Assembly (NCBI GenBank): GCA_963789075.1
Contig: CAWBJQ010000011.1
Location: 124,001-188,000 of the forward strand
Length of the DNA stretch: 64,000 bases
DNA from: DATATJ01 sp963789075
Lineage (GTDB): Bacteria > Acidobacteriota > Vicinamibacteria > Vicinamibacterales > CAVVIG01
Direction of reading: 5' to 3'
The notes beneath the pieces were generated by a model. That model was not told where the DNA came from and ran no database searches. It saw nothing but the letters and a program-made list of their open reading frames with translations. Below are positions 38,272 to 47,861 of this stretch, piece by piece (the stretch's first letter is position 1; the number at the start of each line of letters is the position of its first letter). Position numbers and translations under genes: made by a program.

Positions 38272-39626
38272 TCGGACCCGCGCGCGTGGCCGCCTACGAC
38301 ATCCTCACGTCGGTGTCGGCGGGACGCGCGGACCTGCCCTCGGCGATCGCATCCGCCCGCAGCGGGCTCCACGACGAACGCGACCGCGCGCTCGCCGCGG
38401 AGATCGCGACCGGCGTCCAGCGCTGGCGTGCCGCGCTCGATCACGTGATCGCGCACTTCTCGAAGCGGCCGATCGCACGGCTGGATGACGAGGTCGTCGA
38501 GATCCTGCGCCTCAGCGCATACCAGCTCCTCCACCTCACGCGCGTGCCGGCGGCCGCAGTGGTCGACGATGCGGTGAACCTGGCGAAGCGCGCGGGGAAG
38601 ACGAGCGCGAGTGGATTCGTGAACGCGGTGTTGCGCGCCGTTTCGCGCGCTCGGACGGCGCTGCCCTTGCCAGTGCGACCCGCCGATCCACACGATCGCG
38701 ACGCGGCGCTTCAGTACTTGAGCATCACGCTGTCGCATCCGCGCTGGCTGGTGGAGCGCTGGTACGATCGCATCGGCTTCGACGCCACCGAACAGTGGCT
38801 GCGGTTCAACAACATCGCCGCGCCGCTCACGCTGAGAGCGAATCGCCTGCGCATCACGCCGGCGGATCTGCGTGACGAAGCTGAAAACCGAAGACGTCAC
38901 CGTGTCGTCCGGTGCCTTTGCTCCAGACGCGCTGATCGTGCACGAAGGCCATCCATTGCGCGGCCCTGGCGCGGAACGAGGGCTGGTTCGTCGTGCAGGA
39001 CGAAGCCTCGCAGCTCGTCGCGCTGCTGGCCGGCGACCATCCCGGACGCCGCGTGCTCGACACCTGCGCGTCGCCCGGCGGCAAGACGACGGCGATGGCT
39101 GCCGCGATGGGGGCGGACGATCTGATCGTCGCCTGCGACGTGCGCGATCGCCGGGTCGATTTGCTCCGGCGAACGATCGCGGCAAGCGGCGCGTCGAACG
39201 TCCGGATCGTGCAGGCGGACCTGCTGCGGCCGCTGCCATTCCCGGCGGTGTTCGACTGCGTGCTGGTGGATGCGCCCTGTTCGGGGCTGGGCACGCTGCG
39301 GCGGGATCCGGACATCCGCTGGCGGCGGCGCGAGAGCGACCTCGCCGTTCTGGCCGACGCGCAACGGCTCATGCTGCAGCATGCGGCCGCGGCGGTCGCC
39401 GAGGGCGGACGGCTGGTGTACGCCACCTGCTCCAGCGAGCCCGAAGAGAATGAGGCGATCGCCGAGGCGTTTGTTCGCGGCGCGCCCGGCTTCGAGGCGG
39501 TCGATGCTCGCCTCGCGGCGCCGCGGCTGCCTGCCGCGGTCGTCGATGCGAGGGGGCATCTGCGAACGCTGCCCGCACGTGCACGGACTCGAAGCGTTCT
39601 TCGGCGCGGTCTTCAGGCGAGCGTAG
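38268..39626 (+). CDS. rsmB: 16S rRNA (cytosine-967-C5) methyltransferase, frameshifted
   Basis: About 450 residues. An N-terminal NusB-like domain (RVAAYDILTSVSAGRADLPS; LSAYQLLHLTRVPAAAVVDD) is followed by the RsmB methyltransferase: VLDTCASPGGKTTAMAAAMG (SAM site), CVLVDAPCSGLGTLRRDPDI and VYATCSSEPEENE with the catalytic Cys pair; it ends GLEAFFGAVFRRA. Shifts near 38880, 38975 and 39580. Start overlaps the fmt stop. Confidence 0.93.
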
Positions 39627-39632
39627 CCGGCT

Positions 39633-39710
39633 TTCACGACGATCGACGCGGAACTCGCAGAACCCGCACAGAAGGCTGGCTCTGCGTGTTCAGCGGTTTC
39701 TGCGACCAGG
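39633..39710. repeat. Intergenic inverted repeat, 9-nt periodic CGCAGA family
   Basis: The left arm (39633-39673) reads ACGACGATCGACGCGGAACT and on; the right arm (39677-39710) contains CTCTGCGTGTTCAGCGGTTT. The loop is only a few bases. Same consensus as the arms of the GxxExxY element, without a gene. Seven bases past the rsmB stop. Confidence 0.75.
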
Positions 39711-39752
39711 AATCTATATGTCGGCCCGAAATCGTAGTACGATCTTTCGCAC

Positions 39753-40476
39753 ATGCCTCTGAGAACCCGCGTCTGGGGCGCGAGCAAGATCGTGATGCTC
39801 GCCGCCGCCCTCGTCGGGACGTACGTCTTGTTTGCCGGCGCGTCGATGCGTCTGGCGCTGAAGGCCCGCGAGGTCGAGGTTCCCGACCTGACGAACCGGA
39901 CAGCCAACGAAGCGTCCGGGATCGCAGCCGACCTCGGGCTCACGCTGAAGGTCGACGATGCGCGTCGCCTGGACCCGAAGATCGCCGCCGGGCGCGTGGT
40001 GGCGCAGGATCCGGCCAAAGGGGCGACGGCGCGGCGTCAGCGAAGCCTCAAGGTCTGGCTGAGCGCTGGCCAGCGCGTCAACACGATTCCGTCACTCGAT
40101 GGCGAAACCGAGCGGACGGCGCAGCTGCGACTCACGCAGGACGGCCTGGAACTGGCGAGTGTGTCGGAGATCCGGTCGCCCGACTATCCGATGGACGTCG
40201 TGCTCGCGCAGGAGCCTCCGGCCAAGAGCGCGGGCGTCCGGGTGTCGCTGCTCGTCAACCGCGGCGAGCAAGGCACCACGCTACGTGATGCCCGATCTGA
40301 TCGGCGTCAACGGCGATCGTGCGGCGGAGGTGCTGCGCAGCCGCGGCTTCCGCGTCGCCGTCGTCGGATCGAATCCGTATCCGGGCGTCGCCGCCGGCGT
40401 CGTCATCCACCAGACGCCGCAGGGCGGATTCCGGATCGCGCCGGGCGAACCGATCTCGCTCGAGGTGAGTCGATGA
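39753..40476 (+). CDS. PASTA-domain membrane-anchored protein, frameshifted once
   Basis: About 240 residues. One N-terminal membrane helix (IVMLAAALVGTYVLFAGA), then three PASTA repeats: EVPDLTNRTANEASGIAADL, NTIPSLDGETERTAQLRLTQ, and after a shift near 40285 MPDLIGVNGDRAAEVLRSRG. PASTA units bind peptidoglycan or muropeptides. There is no kinase domain. Heads a tightly overlapped run with rpe, a thioesterase, an epimerase and bamD. Confidence 0.9.
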
Positions 40477-41158
40477 GCGTTCGGATCGCGCCGTCCATTC
40501 TGTCGGCCGACTTCGCCGCGCTCGGCGACGGCCATCGGCCTGGCGGAGCGCGGCGGCGCCGACCTGATTCACGTGGACGTCATGGACGGGCATTTCGTGC
40601 CGAACATCACGATCGGGCCGCCGGTCGTGCGATCGCATCAAGCGCGTCGCGACGCGTGCCGCTGGACGTGCACCTGATGATTACGGACCCGGATCGCTAT
40701 ATCGAGGCGTTCGCGCAGGCGGGCGCGAACATGATGTCGGTGCACGTCGAGGTGCTGCCGCACCTGCATCGCACGGTCCACGCGATCAAGGCGCTGGGCG
40801 TGCAAGGCGGGCGTCGTGCTGAATCCGTCGACACCGGTGGGCACGCTCGTGGACATCGCCGCCGATGTCGATTACGTCCTGGTCATGTCCGTGAACCCCG
40901 GCTTCGGCGGCCAGACTTTCATTCCACGCAGTGAGTCTAAAGTGCGCGAGGTGCGCGCCCTGCTCGATCGCGCGGGGAATCCGCGCGCCGATCGAGATCG
41001 ACGGCGGCGTCGACCTCGGCAACATCGCGCGCGTGGTCGCGGCCGGCGCGCAGATCATCGTCGCCGGCGCCGCGGTGTTCAACACGCCGGATCCCGAGCG
41101 TGCCGTTCGCGACCTGAAAGCCGCCGCGCAGGGCGGAATCGCGGCAGCCGCCCGGTGA
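40473..41158 (+). CDS. rpe: Ribulose-phosphate 3-epimerase, frameshifted
   Basis: About 225 residues. Pentose phosphate pathway TIM barrel. SVRIAPSILSADFAALGD, DLIHVDVMDGHFVPNITIGP, VPLDVHLMITDPDRYIEAF, VLVMSVNPGFGGQTFIP and PIEIDGGVDLGNIARVVAAG cover all metal- and phosphate-binding positions. Four shifts, mostly one-base insertions, near 40531, 40636, 40804 and 40984. Overlaps neighbours as ATGA and GTGA. Confidence 0.93.
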
Positions 41159-41556
41159 GCTCTCCCCGATCCACCTCACGGGTGCGCGTGCGGTACGCGG
41201 AAACCGACAAGATGGGCGTGGTCTATTACGCCAACTATTTCGTCTGGTTCGAGGTGGGGCGCACGGATCTGCTGCGCGACGCGGATTGGAGCTACCGGGA
41301 AATGGAAACCGACGGCTACGCCCTGCCGGTCATCGAGGCGCACTGCGATTACCGGCAGCCGGCGCGCTACGACGATGAGCTCGAAGTGCGGACCAGCGGC
41401 GCGCTGATCTCGCCGGTCCGCGTGGCATTCACGTACGAAGTCGTGCGGCCGGTCGACGACGCGGTGCTCGCCGCCGGGCGGACCGTCCACGCCTCGCTCG
41501 ACCGCGCCGGACGTCCGTGCCGGCTGCCCGAGCGCGTAAGGAATCTTTTCGTATGA
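41155..41556 (+). CDS. Acyl-CoA thioesterase, YbgC/4-hydroxybenzoyl-CoA family
   Basis: Intact, 133 residues. Hotdog fold with the active-site block VRYAETDKMGVVYYANYFVW near residues 11-30 (catalytic Asp) and FEVGRTDLLRDADWSYREME. GTG start overlaps the rpe stop as GTGA; stop overlaps the epimerase ATG. YbgC proteins often accompany Tol-Pal envelope genes; here the neighbours include bamD. Substrate not defined. Confidence 0.92.
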   Translation: MSSPRSTSRVRVRYAETDKMGVVYYANYFVWFEVGRTDLLRDADWSYREMETDGYALPVIEAHCDYRQPARYDDELEVRTSGALISPVRVAFTYEVVRPVDDAVLAAGRTVHASLDRAGRPCRLPERVRNLFV

Positions 41557-42491
41557 AGGCACTGGTCACCGGCACGGCCGGGTTCATCGGATCGACACTG
41601 GCGGAACGGCTGCTCGCCGACGGCGCCGACGTCGTCGGCATCGATTGCTTCACGGATTACTATCCCCGCGCGATCAAGGAGCGGAATCTGTCGGCGCTGA
41701 AGCCGCATCCACGTTTTCGCTTCGTCGAATCGGCGATTCAGGATGTCGATCTCAGCGCGCTGCTGGCCGACCGCACGCACGTCTTTCACCTGGCGGCTCA
41801 GGCGGGCGTGCGCAAGAGCTGGGGCCGCGACTTCGCGATCTACACGGTGAACAACATCGAAGCGACGCAGATGCTGCTCGAAGCCGCGTGACGGTGCCGC
41901 TCGAGCGGTTCGTGTACTCGTCGAGCTCGTCGGTGTACGGCGATCACGTGCCGATGCCGATGCGGGAAGACGCCGTGCCGCAGCCGGTGTCGCCGTACGG
42001 CGTGTCGAAGCTCGCCGCCGAGCAGCTCTGCTACCTCTATTTCGCGAACTTCGGCGTGCCGACCGTGTCGCTCCGCTATTTCACGGTGTACGGCCCGCGC
42101 CAGCGCCCCGACATGGCGTTCCACAAGTTCCTGCGGGCCGCGATTCTCGGGCGAGACGATCACGGTGTACGGCGACGGCGAGCAGACGCGCGATTTCACC
42201 TTCGTCAGCGACGCCGTCCAGGCGAATGTCGCGGCGGCGGCCCACGGCGTTCCGGGCCGTGTGTACAATATTGGCGGCGGGTCCCGCGTGTCCGTGAACG
42301 AGGTGCTCGACATGATCGGCCGGGTCGCCGGGAAACGGCCGCTGATTACGGTCGACCCTGTGCAGAAGGGCGACATGCGGCACACCTTTGCCGAAACATG
42401 GCTGGCGCGAATGGACCTCGGCTTCGAGCCGAAGGTCGGGCTCGAACAGGGGCTCGCCGCCGAATACCAGTGGTTGAAAGAGATTTTGTGA
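41553..42491 (+). CDS. NAD-dependent sugar-nucleotide epimerase/dehydratase, frameshifted
   Basis: About 313 residues, short-chain extended family. NAD loop VTGTAGFIGSTLAERLLADG; FHLAAQAGVRKSWGRDFAIY; SSSSVYGDH; catalytic YGVSKLAAE; SLRYFTVYGPRQRPDMAFHK; YGDGEQTRDFTFVSDAVQAN. Two shifts near 41890 and 42150. AGVRxSW and YTVYGPRQRPDMA resemble UDP-glucuronate 4-epimerases and UDP-glucose epimerases of polysaccharide loci; the exact substrate cannot be fixed from sequence. Confidence 0.88.
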
Positions 42492-43313
42492 TTGACATGC
42501 CGTTATCTGTGCGCGCGCTGCGAGCGATGTTCCTCGGCCTGATGCTGGCGGCAGCCGCAGGCTGCGCCACCGGCGGCTCGCACCACACCGTTCCCGCGGG
42601 CACGCCCGACCCTGACAAGTTCCTGTTCGATCGTGGGACGACCGCGCTGAACGACAAGAAATGGCTCGAAGCGCGCGAGTTCTTCAAGCAGGTCACGGAA
42701 ACCTACACGCAGAGCCCGTATCGTCCGGACGCGAAGCTGGGCATCGGCGACACATACCTCGGCGAGGGCACGAGCGAATCATTGGTCCTCGCTATCAATG
42801 AGTTCCGCGAATTCCTCACGTTCTATCCCACGAACCGTCGCGCCGATTACGCGCAGTACAAGCTCGGCCTCGGACACTTCCGTCAGATGCGCGCGGCGCA
42901 GCGCGACCAGACGGAGACGCGCGAGACCGTCAAAGAGCTCACCGCGTTCGTCGACCGGTATCCGAACAGCAGCCTCATGCCCGAGGTGAAAGCCAAGCTG
43001 CGCGAGGCGCAGGATCGTCTGAGCGAGGCGAGTTATCTCGTCGGCTATTTCTACTACCGGCAGCGCTGGTACCCGGGCGCGATCGATCGCTTGAAGTCGG
43101 TCCTGAAGGATGATTTCGAGTATCACGCGGCGCGACGCCGTGTACTTCTATCTGGGTGAGTCGCTCGTCAAGGCGAAGCGCGAAGCGGAAGCCCTCCCCT
43201 ACTTCGAGAAGCTGACGGCGGAATTCGAGCAAAGCGAATTTCTCGCCGACACGCAGAAGCGGATTGCCGAGCTCAAGGCCGGCGCCAGCCAAGCCAAACC
43301 GCCCGCCAAGTAG
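42488..43313 (+). CDS. bamD: Outer membrane assembly lipoprotein BamD/YfiO-like, frameshifted once
   Basis: About 275 residues. A signal peptide ends in the lipobox AAAGC (about residue 22); TPR-like helices follow: KKWLEAREFFKQVTETYTQS, FREFLTFYPTNRRADYAQYK, LTAFVDRYPNSSLMPEVKAK and DRLSEASYLVGYFYYRQRWY. One shift near 43130 precedes YFYLGESLVKAKREAEALPY. The tyrosine-rich GYFYYRQRWYPGAI segment is typical of BamD. GTG at 42488 overlaps the epimerase stop and has AAAGAG upstream; ATG at 42497 is possible. Confidence 0.9.
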
Positions 43314-43356
43314 CGCGAAGGCTTTAGCCGAGCGTCGCGCGCGAAGGCTCAGCCGA
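43313..43356. repeat. Two direct copies of GCGCGAAGGCTYAGCCGA
   Basis: Copies at 43313-43331 (one extra base) and 43339-43356, between the convergent bamD and pgsA genes. Each has an internal short palindrome (GGCT..AGCC). The second copy carries the pgsA stop codon. Confidence 0.7.
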
Positions 43357-43964
43357 CTTTGCGGTCCGCGCGCGGCGCCGGCCCGCCCGCGGACGTGAAG
43401 TCGGCGACCCGCGGGTTCAGAATCAGGTTGAAGCGGCGGAAGTAGTCGGCGGCCGACACCAGCGCCGCAATCACCACCACCCACAGCGCGGACTGCCCGA
43501 TCAGCCGCAGCGGCGTGTGCTGTCCGTGCGACAGAATCAGCGCGAGGATCGCCACCACCTGCGCCACCATCTTGATCTTGCCGAGCGGCGAGGCCGCCAT
43601 GGCGACGCCGCGCGAATAGGCCAGGCTGCGCAGGGCGGTGACGGCGAACTCGCGGCCGATGATCACGGCGACCATCCACGCCGGGCGCGAGATCCATCTG
43701 GATCAGCGAAATCAGCGCCGCAGACGTGAGCAGCTTGTCGGCCAGCGGATCGATGATCTGCCCAAACGGCGTGATCTGCTTGCGGCGGCGCGCCAGATAT
43801 CCGTCGGCCCAGTCGGTGAGGGAGGCGATTCCGAAGATGGCTGCGCCGACCAGTTCCTTGGGCACGCCCAGAATCTGCCGTCCTTCGAATTTCGTCAGCA
43901 GCACGACTACGAGCAGCGGCACGAGGAAGATGCGCGTGATCGACAGCGAGTTCGGCAGGTTCAT
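43349..43964 (-). CDS. pgsA: CDP-diacylglycerol-glycerol-3-phosphate 3-phosphatidyltransferase, frameshifted once
   Basis: About 205 residues. Phosphatidylglycerol synthesis in the inner membrane. The start MNLPNSLSITRIFLVPLLVV is typical. The CDP-alcohol motif DGx2ARx8Gx3Dx3D is read in DWADGYLARRRKQITPFGQI and IDPLADK. A shift near 43690 precedes AVIIGREFAVTALRSLA. A farther ATG at 43979 is in frame. Its stop lies in the direct repeat beyond bamD. Confidence 0.92.
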
Positions 43965-43993
43965 GTCGGCGTACGCCATGATAACATCGGTGG

Positions 43994-45058
43994 TTGCCCA
44001 TGAAGGCGATCCTGCTGGCTGGGGGCAAGGGCACACGCCTGCGTCCCCTCACGATACACACGCCGAAACCGATCGTGCCGATCTTCGAGCGGCCGTTCCT
44101 GCACTACCAGCTCGACCTGCTGAAGCAGGTGCCGGAGATCGACGAGGTCATCCTCAGCCTCAATTACCAGCCGCGCCGCATCGAAGAGATCTTCGGCGAC
44201 GGCGGCGACTCCGGGATCGGCATCCGCTACGTCGTCGAGCCGGCGCCGCTCGGCACGGCCGGCGCAGTGCGCTATGCCGGCGAATCGCTGCACGAATCGG
44301 TCGTCGTCTTCAACGGCGATGTGCTGACGCAGGTGGATCTCGCCGCGGTCATCGCGCTGCATCGCGAGCGCAAGGCGCAGGCGACGATCGTGCTCACGCC
44401 AGTCGATAATCCGACGGCCTACGGCCTGGTCGAAACCGATGCGGCCGGCAACGTGCAGCGCTTTCTCGAGAAGCCGAACGCCGACGAGATCACGTGCGAC
44501 ACGATCAACGCGGGCATCTACATCCTCGAGCCTGAGACGTTCGATCGGATTCCGAAGGACACGCCGTGGTCGATCGAGCGCAGCTTCTTCCCGTCGCTGA
44601 TCGAACGGAAGGAGACCTTCGTCGCGTACGTCTATCGCGGCTACTGGATCGACATCGGAACGCCCGAGAAATACATGCAGGTCCATCGCGACATCATGGA
44701 CGGCCGGTACCACGCCGCGCCGTTCAACGGGGACGCCGGCCACGTCTGGGTGTCGCCCGACGCGCGCATCGAAGAGGGCGTCACGCTGGAGGGCCCTTGC
44801 TATGTCGACGAAGGCGCCGTCGTGAAGACCGGCGCACGCGTCGGCCCCTACGCCGTGATTGGGCGCCAATGCCACATCGAGGAACATGCGTCGATTGATC
44901 ATGCCATCCTCTGGGCGAACACGCGCGTCAGCCAGGACGCAGTCGTGCGCCGGTCGATCGTCGGCCGGCAGTGTCACATCGGCCGGAGCGCGATGGTCGA
45001 AGATGGCGCAGTGCTGGGCGATAAATCCGTGCTCACTGATTACAGCCGCCTGCGATGA
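43994..45058 (+). CDS. Sugar nucleotidyltransferase (mannose-1-phosphate guanylyltransferase-like)
   Basis: Intact, 354 residues. N-terminal nucleotidyltransferase with the signature MKAILLAGGKGTRLRPLTIH, TPKPIVPIFERPFLHYQLDL, VVFNGDVLTQVDL and GYWIDIGTPEKYMQVHRDIM. The C-terminus is a left-handed beta-helix of hexapeptides (VTLEGPCYVDEGAVVKTGAR onward). GDP-mannose or glucose-1-phosphate nucleotides are both possible; pairing with a phosphomannomutase favours GDP-mannose. The stop overlaps the next ATG. Confidence 0.9.
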   Translation: MPMKAILLAGGKGTRLRPLTIHTPKPIVPIFERPFLHYQLDLLKQVPEIDEVILSLNYQPRRIEEIFGDGGDSGIGIRYVVEPAPLGTAGAVRYAGESLHESVVVFNGDVLTQVDLAAVIALHRERKAQATIVLTPVDNPTAYGLVETDAAGNVQRFLEKPNADEITCDTINAGIYILEPETFDRIPKDTPWSIERSFFPSLIERKETFVAYVYRGYWIDIGTPEKYMQVHRDIMDGRYHAAPFNGDAGHVWVSPDARIEEGVTLEGPCYVDEGAVVKTGARVGPYAVIGRQCHIEEHASIDHAILWANTRVSQDAVVRRSIVGRQCHIGRSAMVEDGAVLGDKSVLTDYSRLR

Positions 45059-46404
45059 CTTCCGCGATCTTCAAAGCGTATGACGTCCGCGGCCTCTACC
45101 CGCACGAGATCGACGAAGAGACCGCCCGCGCGATCGGGGCGGCCTTCGTCGTGTATCTGAAGGCGACGCGCATCGCGGTCGGACGCGACATGCGTCTCTC
45201 GTCGCCCGCGCTGGCGGCAGCGTTCATCGACGGCGCCACCGCTCAGGGCGCCGACGTCGTCGACTACGGCATGATCGCGACCGACATGCTGTACTTCGCC
45301 GTGGCGCGCGATGAGCACGACGGCGGTGTGCAGATCACGGCGTCGCACAACCCGAAGCAGTACAACGGCATGAAGATGGTGCGGAAACATGCCTTCCCGC
45401 TGAGCGGCGTGGAAGGCATTTCCGACATCCGCGACATGATCGCGAACAATCGGTTGCCGCCGCCCGCCGCCCGCCGCGGCCAGGTGACGAGCCGCGACAC
45501 GCTCACGCCGTACGTCGCCCACGTGATGTCCTTCATCGACCCGGCGATCATCCGCCCGTTCAACGTCGTGCTCGATGCCGGCAGCGGGATGGGCGGGCTC
45601 GTCGCGCCGCCGCTCTTCGCGCAGCTGCCGTGCAAGACGACGCGCCTGTGCTTCGATATCGACGGAAGCTTCCCCAATCACGAAGCGAATCCGCTCATCG
45701 AGGAGAATCGCCGCGACATTACGGAGGCGGTGGTCCGGCTGAAGGCCGACATCGGCATCGCGTGGGACGGCGACGCGGACCGCTGCTTCTTCATCGACGG
45801 CGCCGGTGAGTTCGTGTCGGGCGATTTCGTGACGGCGCTGCTGGCCGAGGCCTTCCTGCTCAAGCATCCCGGCGCGACCGTGATCTACGATCTGCGCGCC
45901 AGCTATGCCGTCCGCGACGTCGTCGAGCGGTACGGCGGGACGTCGCTGATGAACCGCGTGGGCCACGCCTTCTTCAAGCAGCGGATGCGCGAGACGAACG
46001 CGATCTTCGGCGGTGAAGTCACCGGGCATTACTACTTTCGGGACAATTTCCACGCCGACAACGGGTTCATCCCCGCGCTGCTGATGCTAGAGCTGATGTC
46101 GAAGAAGGGCCAGAGCCTGGGCGAGCTGCTGGAGCCGCTGCGTGCGCGCTATTTCATTTCGGGGGAGATCAACACGACGCTGCCGGGGATGGACGCCGTT
46201 CCGGCCAAGCTCGAGCAGATCGCGGCGAAATACGCCGACGCCGGCCAGTACACCCTGGATGGGATTTCAATCGAATACCCCGACTGGCACTTCAACGTCC
46301 GGCCGTCCAACACCGAACCACTGCTGCGCTTGAACCTCGAGGCGACGACGCAGCAGCAGATGGAGAAGAAACGCGACGAGGTGATCGCGCTGATCAGGAG
46401 CTGA
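45055..46404 (+). CDS. Phosphomannomutase/phosphoglucomutase
   Basis: Intact, 449 residues. Four-domain alpha-D-phosphohexomutase: substrate start FKAYDVRGLYPHEIDEETAR, phosphoserine loop GVQITASHNPKQYNGMKMV, metal loop IAWDGDADRCFFIDGAGE, sugar loop FGGEVTGHYYF, phosphate loop NVRPSNTEPLLRLNLEA. ATG overlaps the nucleotidyltransferase stop (ATGA). Together they would convert hexose 6-phosphate to a nucleotide sugar for surface glycans. The GGEVTGHYYFRD sugar loop fits PMM/PGM. Confidence 0.95.
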   Translation: MTSAIFKAYDVRGLYPHEIDEETARAIGAAFVVYLKATRIAVGRDMRLSSPALAAAFIDGATAQGADVVDYGMIATDMLYFAVARDEHDGGVQITASHNPKQYNGMKMVRKHAFPLSGVEGISDIRDMIANNRLPPPAARRGQVTSRDTLTPYVAHVMSFIDPAIIRPFNVVLDAGSGMGGLVAPPLFAQLPCKTTRLCFDIDGSFPNHEANPLIEENRRDITEAVVRLKADIGIAWDGDADRCFFIDGAGEFVSGDFVTALLAEAFLLKHPGATVIYDLRASYAVRDVVERYGGTSLMNRVGHAFFKQRMRETNAIFGGEVTGHYYFRDNFHADNGFIPALLMLELMSKKGQSLGELLEPLRARYFISGEINTTLPGMDAVPAKLEQIAAKYADAGQYTLDGISIEYPDWHFNVRPSNTEPLLRLNLEATTQQQMEKKRDEVIALIRS

Positions 46405-46428
46405 TGTAAAATCGGCCTCAGTGCCGTT

Positions 46429-46503
46429 GCGGGCTTAGTGCCAATGGTAGTACAGAGGCTTCCCAAGCCTCGGACACGGGTTCGATCCCCGTAGCCCGCT
46501 CCA
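46429..46503 (+). tRNA. tRNA-Gly (anticodon CCC)
   Basis: Full cloverleaf: acceptor GCGGGCT pairing with AGCCCGC, D loop with TGGTAGTA, anticodon stem GAGGC/GCCTC with loop TTCCCAA (anticodon CCC), T loop GGGTTCGATCCC. The genomic CCA follows at 46501-46503. It starts 24 bases after the phosphomannomutase stop. Confidence 0.95.
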
Positions 46504-46524
46504 ACCTTCGCGCGCGATCCCACC

Positions 46525-47091
46525 TTATTTGGCAGGCTCAATGGAGATCAGGGCCGCCGTAGTCCACGTGATGTCCAGGCGATCGCCGACCTTGACCTTC
46601 TGGAGCGCCTCTTTGTCCTCGACGCGTGAGCTGTATTTCCAGCCGTTCGGCCCGGTGAACGTGATCGACGGCACGTTCGGATCGATCTGCGTGATGGTAG
46701 CTGTGATCGTGCGTTGGTGGGCCGCGGTGCCACCAGGTTCCGCGCCCGTGGTCGGCGTGACAGCGCCCGTGTCGGTGTCCACGGCCTGTTCGCCCGGCTG
46801 CTTCAATCGCAGCACGATGTTCTCGTAGTACTTCACCGTGATCGTGTCGCCGATGTTCAGCGTGTCGAACCGCTTGACATCGGCCGGCACCGTCAATTCG
46901 GTATACTGACCGTTCTCCTCTTTGAGCGTCAGCAAGCGGGTATTCCTCTCGATCGCCTCGACCGTCGCGGTGGCGGTCTTCTGCTCGTAAGTCACGGTCT
47001 TGCTCAAGGCTCTGTCCTGGGCCCGAGCCGTGCCGCCGGACAGCGACACCAGAGCCGTCGTCGCAAGCGCTGCACAGATTACTCGTTTCAC
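46525..47091 (-). CDS. Exported protein of unknown function
   Basis: Intact, 188 residues. Sec signal with an AxA-type end (LVSLSGGTARA). Two similar small beta domains: TATATVEAIERNTRLLTLKE with GDTITVKYYENIVLRL, and ITATITQIDPNVPSITFTGP with GDRLDITWTTAALISI. They resemble tandem OB-like modules and are separated by a Pro/Thr/Gly linker. No catalytic motif. A clear AGGAGGA Shine-Dalgarno precedes the ATG. Confidence 0.85.
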   Translation of the reverse strand: MKRVICAALATTALVSLSGGTARAQDRALSKTVTYEQKTATATVEAIERNTRLLTLKEENGQYTELTVPADVKRFDTLNIGDTITVKYYENIVLRLKQPGEQAVDTDTGAVTPTTGAEPGGTAAHQRTITATITQIDPNVPSITFTGPNGWKYSSRVEDKEALQKVKVGDRLDITWTTAALISIEPAK

Positions 47092-47124
47092 AACGTCCTC
47101 CTGGATACGAAAACGCCTGGACGT

Positions 47125-47752
47125 TTATTTCCGGGCTTTGCTGACCAGTCCTTCTTTCTGCAGTTCCTTCGCGACGGCGTTGACCAGCCCCTTCATGAAG
47201 GTGCCGGCATCCTTGGGATTGGTCGTCTCGCTGACGCCGGCCCAGAGCAGTCTGGCATCCGACACCTGATACAGCAGCGTCTCCACCGCCAGCGTGGTGT
47301 CCACGCTGCCGTCGCCGATCGGTGTGACCGTCGCCCAGCCGTTTCCGTAGTAGTCCCAGAAATTGCCGTAATGGCCGCTGCTCCAGACGACCGCCGAGTA
47401 CGAGGTGCTCTTATCCACACCGACAATCCGCATCGCCACGACGCCCTCGACCGCAGTCCGTTCGAACCAGGCTTTGGCTTTGTCCTTGTCCGCGAGCTCC
47501 TCGCGCGGAATCAACGTGTACGCCGCCACGCCCTTTGGCCCGCGCGCCGTGATTTCGCGGGCGAGCGCTTCCTCCGCGGACATCCGGAGGCTGTCGTCTG
47601 CCGTGATGACGAGCGCCGCAACACGCTTGCCCGCGAAGTTGAGCGGTCCGGTTCCCGGCACTTTCCAGGTCGAGGTGAACGTGTGCGACGCCACCGCCAG
47701 TCCTGCGGTGCACGCTATGACCACTGCGGACACCAGAGTCCAGACGGAGCAT
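47125..47752 (-). CDS. Putative lipoprotein of unknown function, start region frameshifted
   Basis: About 208 residues. A hydrophobic start with possible lipobox VIAC is followed by KRVAALVITADDSLRMSAEE, TLIPREELADKDKAKAWFER and a C-terminal ETLLYQVSDARLLWAGVSET. This pattern, a variable-nucleotide-like fold with a final statement on total activity (SET/NPKD), is common in acidobacterial and proteobacterial lipoproteins of unknown role. ATG at 47752 requires one missing base about 12 bases in; otherwise GTG at 47733. Confidence 0.7.
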
Positions 47753-47861
47753 GGCGGGAACGCCCGCGGCGCTCCGCCGGGCTCGCTCTGGTCCTTACTC
47801 CGATGAGTGGAACCTGAAGCCAATCGGGAATCCTCGTTGGGGCTGCTCGCGTAGACCCGGC

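Noticed and set aside
41553..42491. Programmed frameshifting as explanation for the broken genes
   Set aside because: Shifts differ in sign and site, lack slippery heptamers, and hit housekeeping genes that are never recoded.
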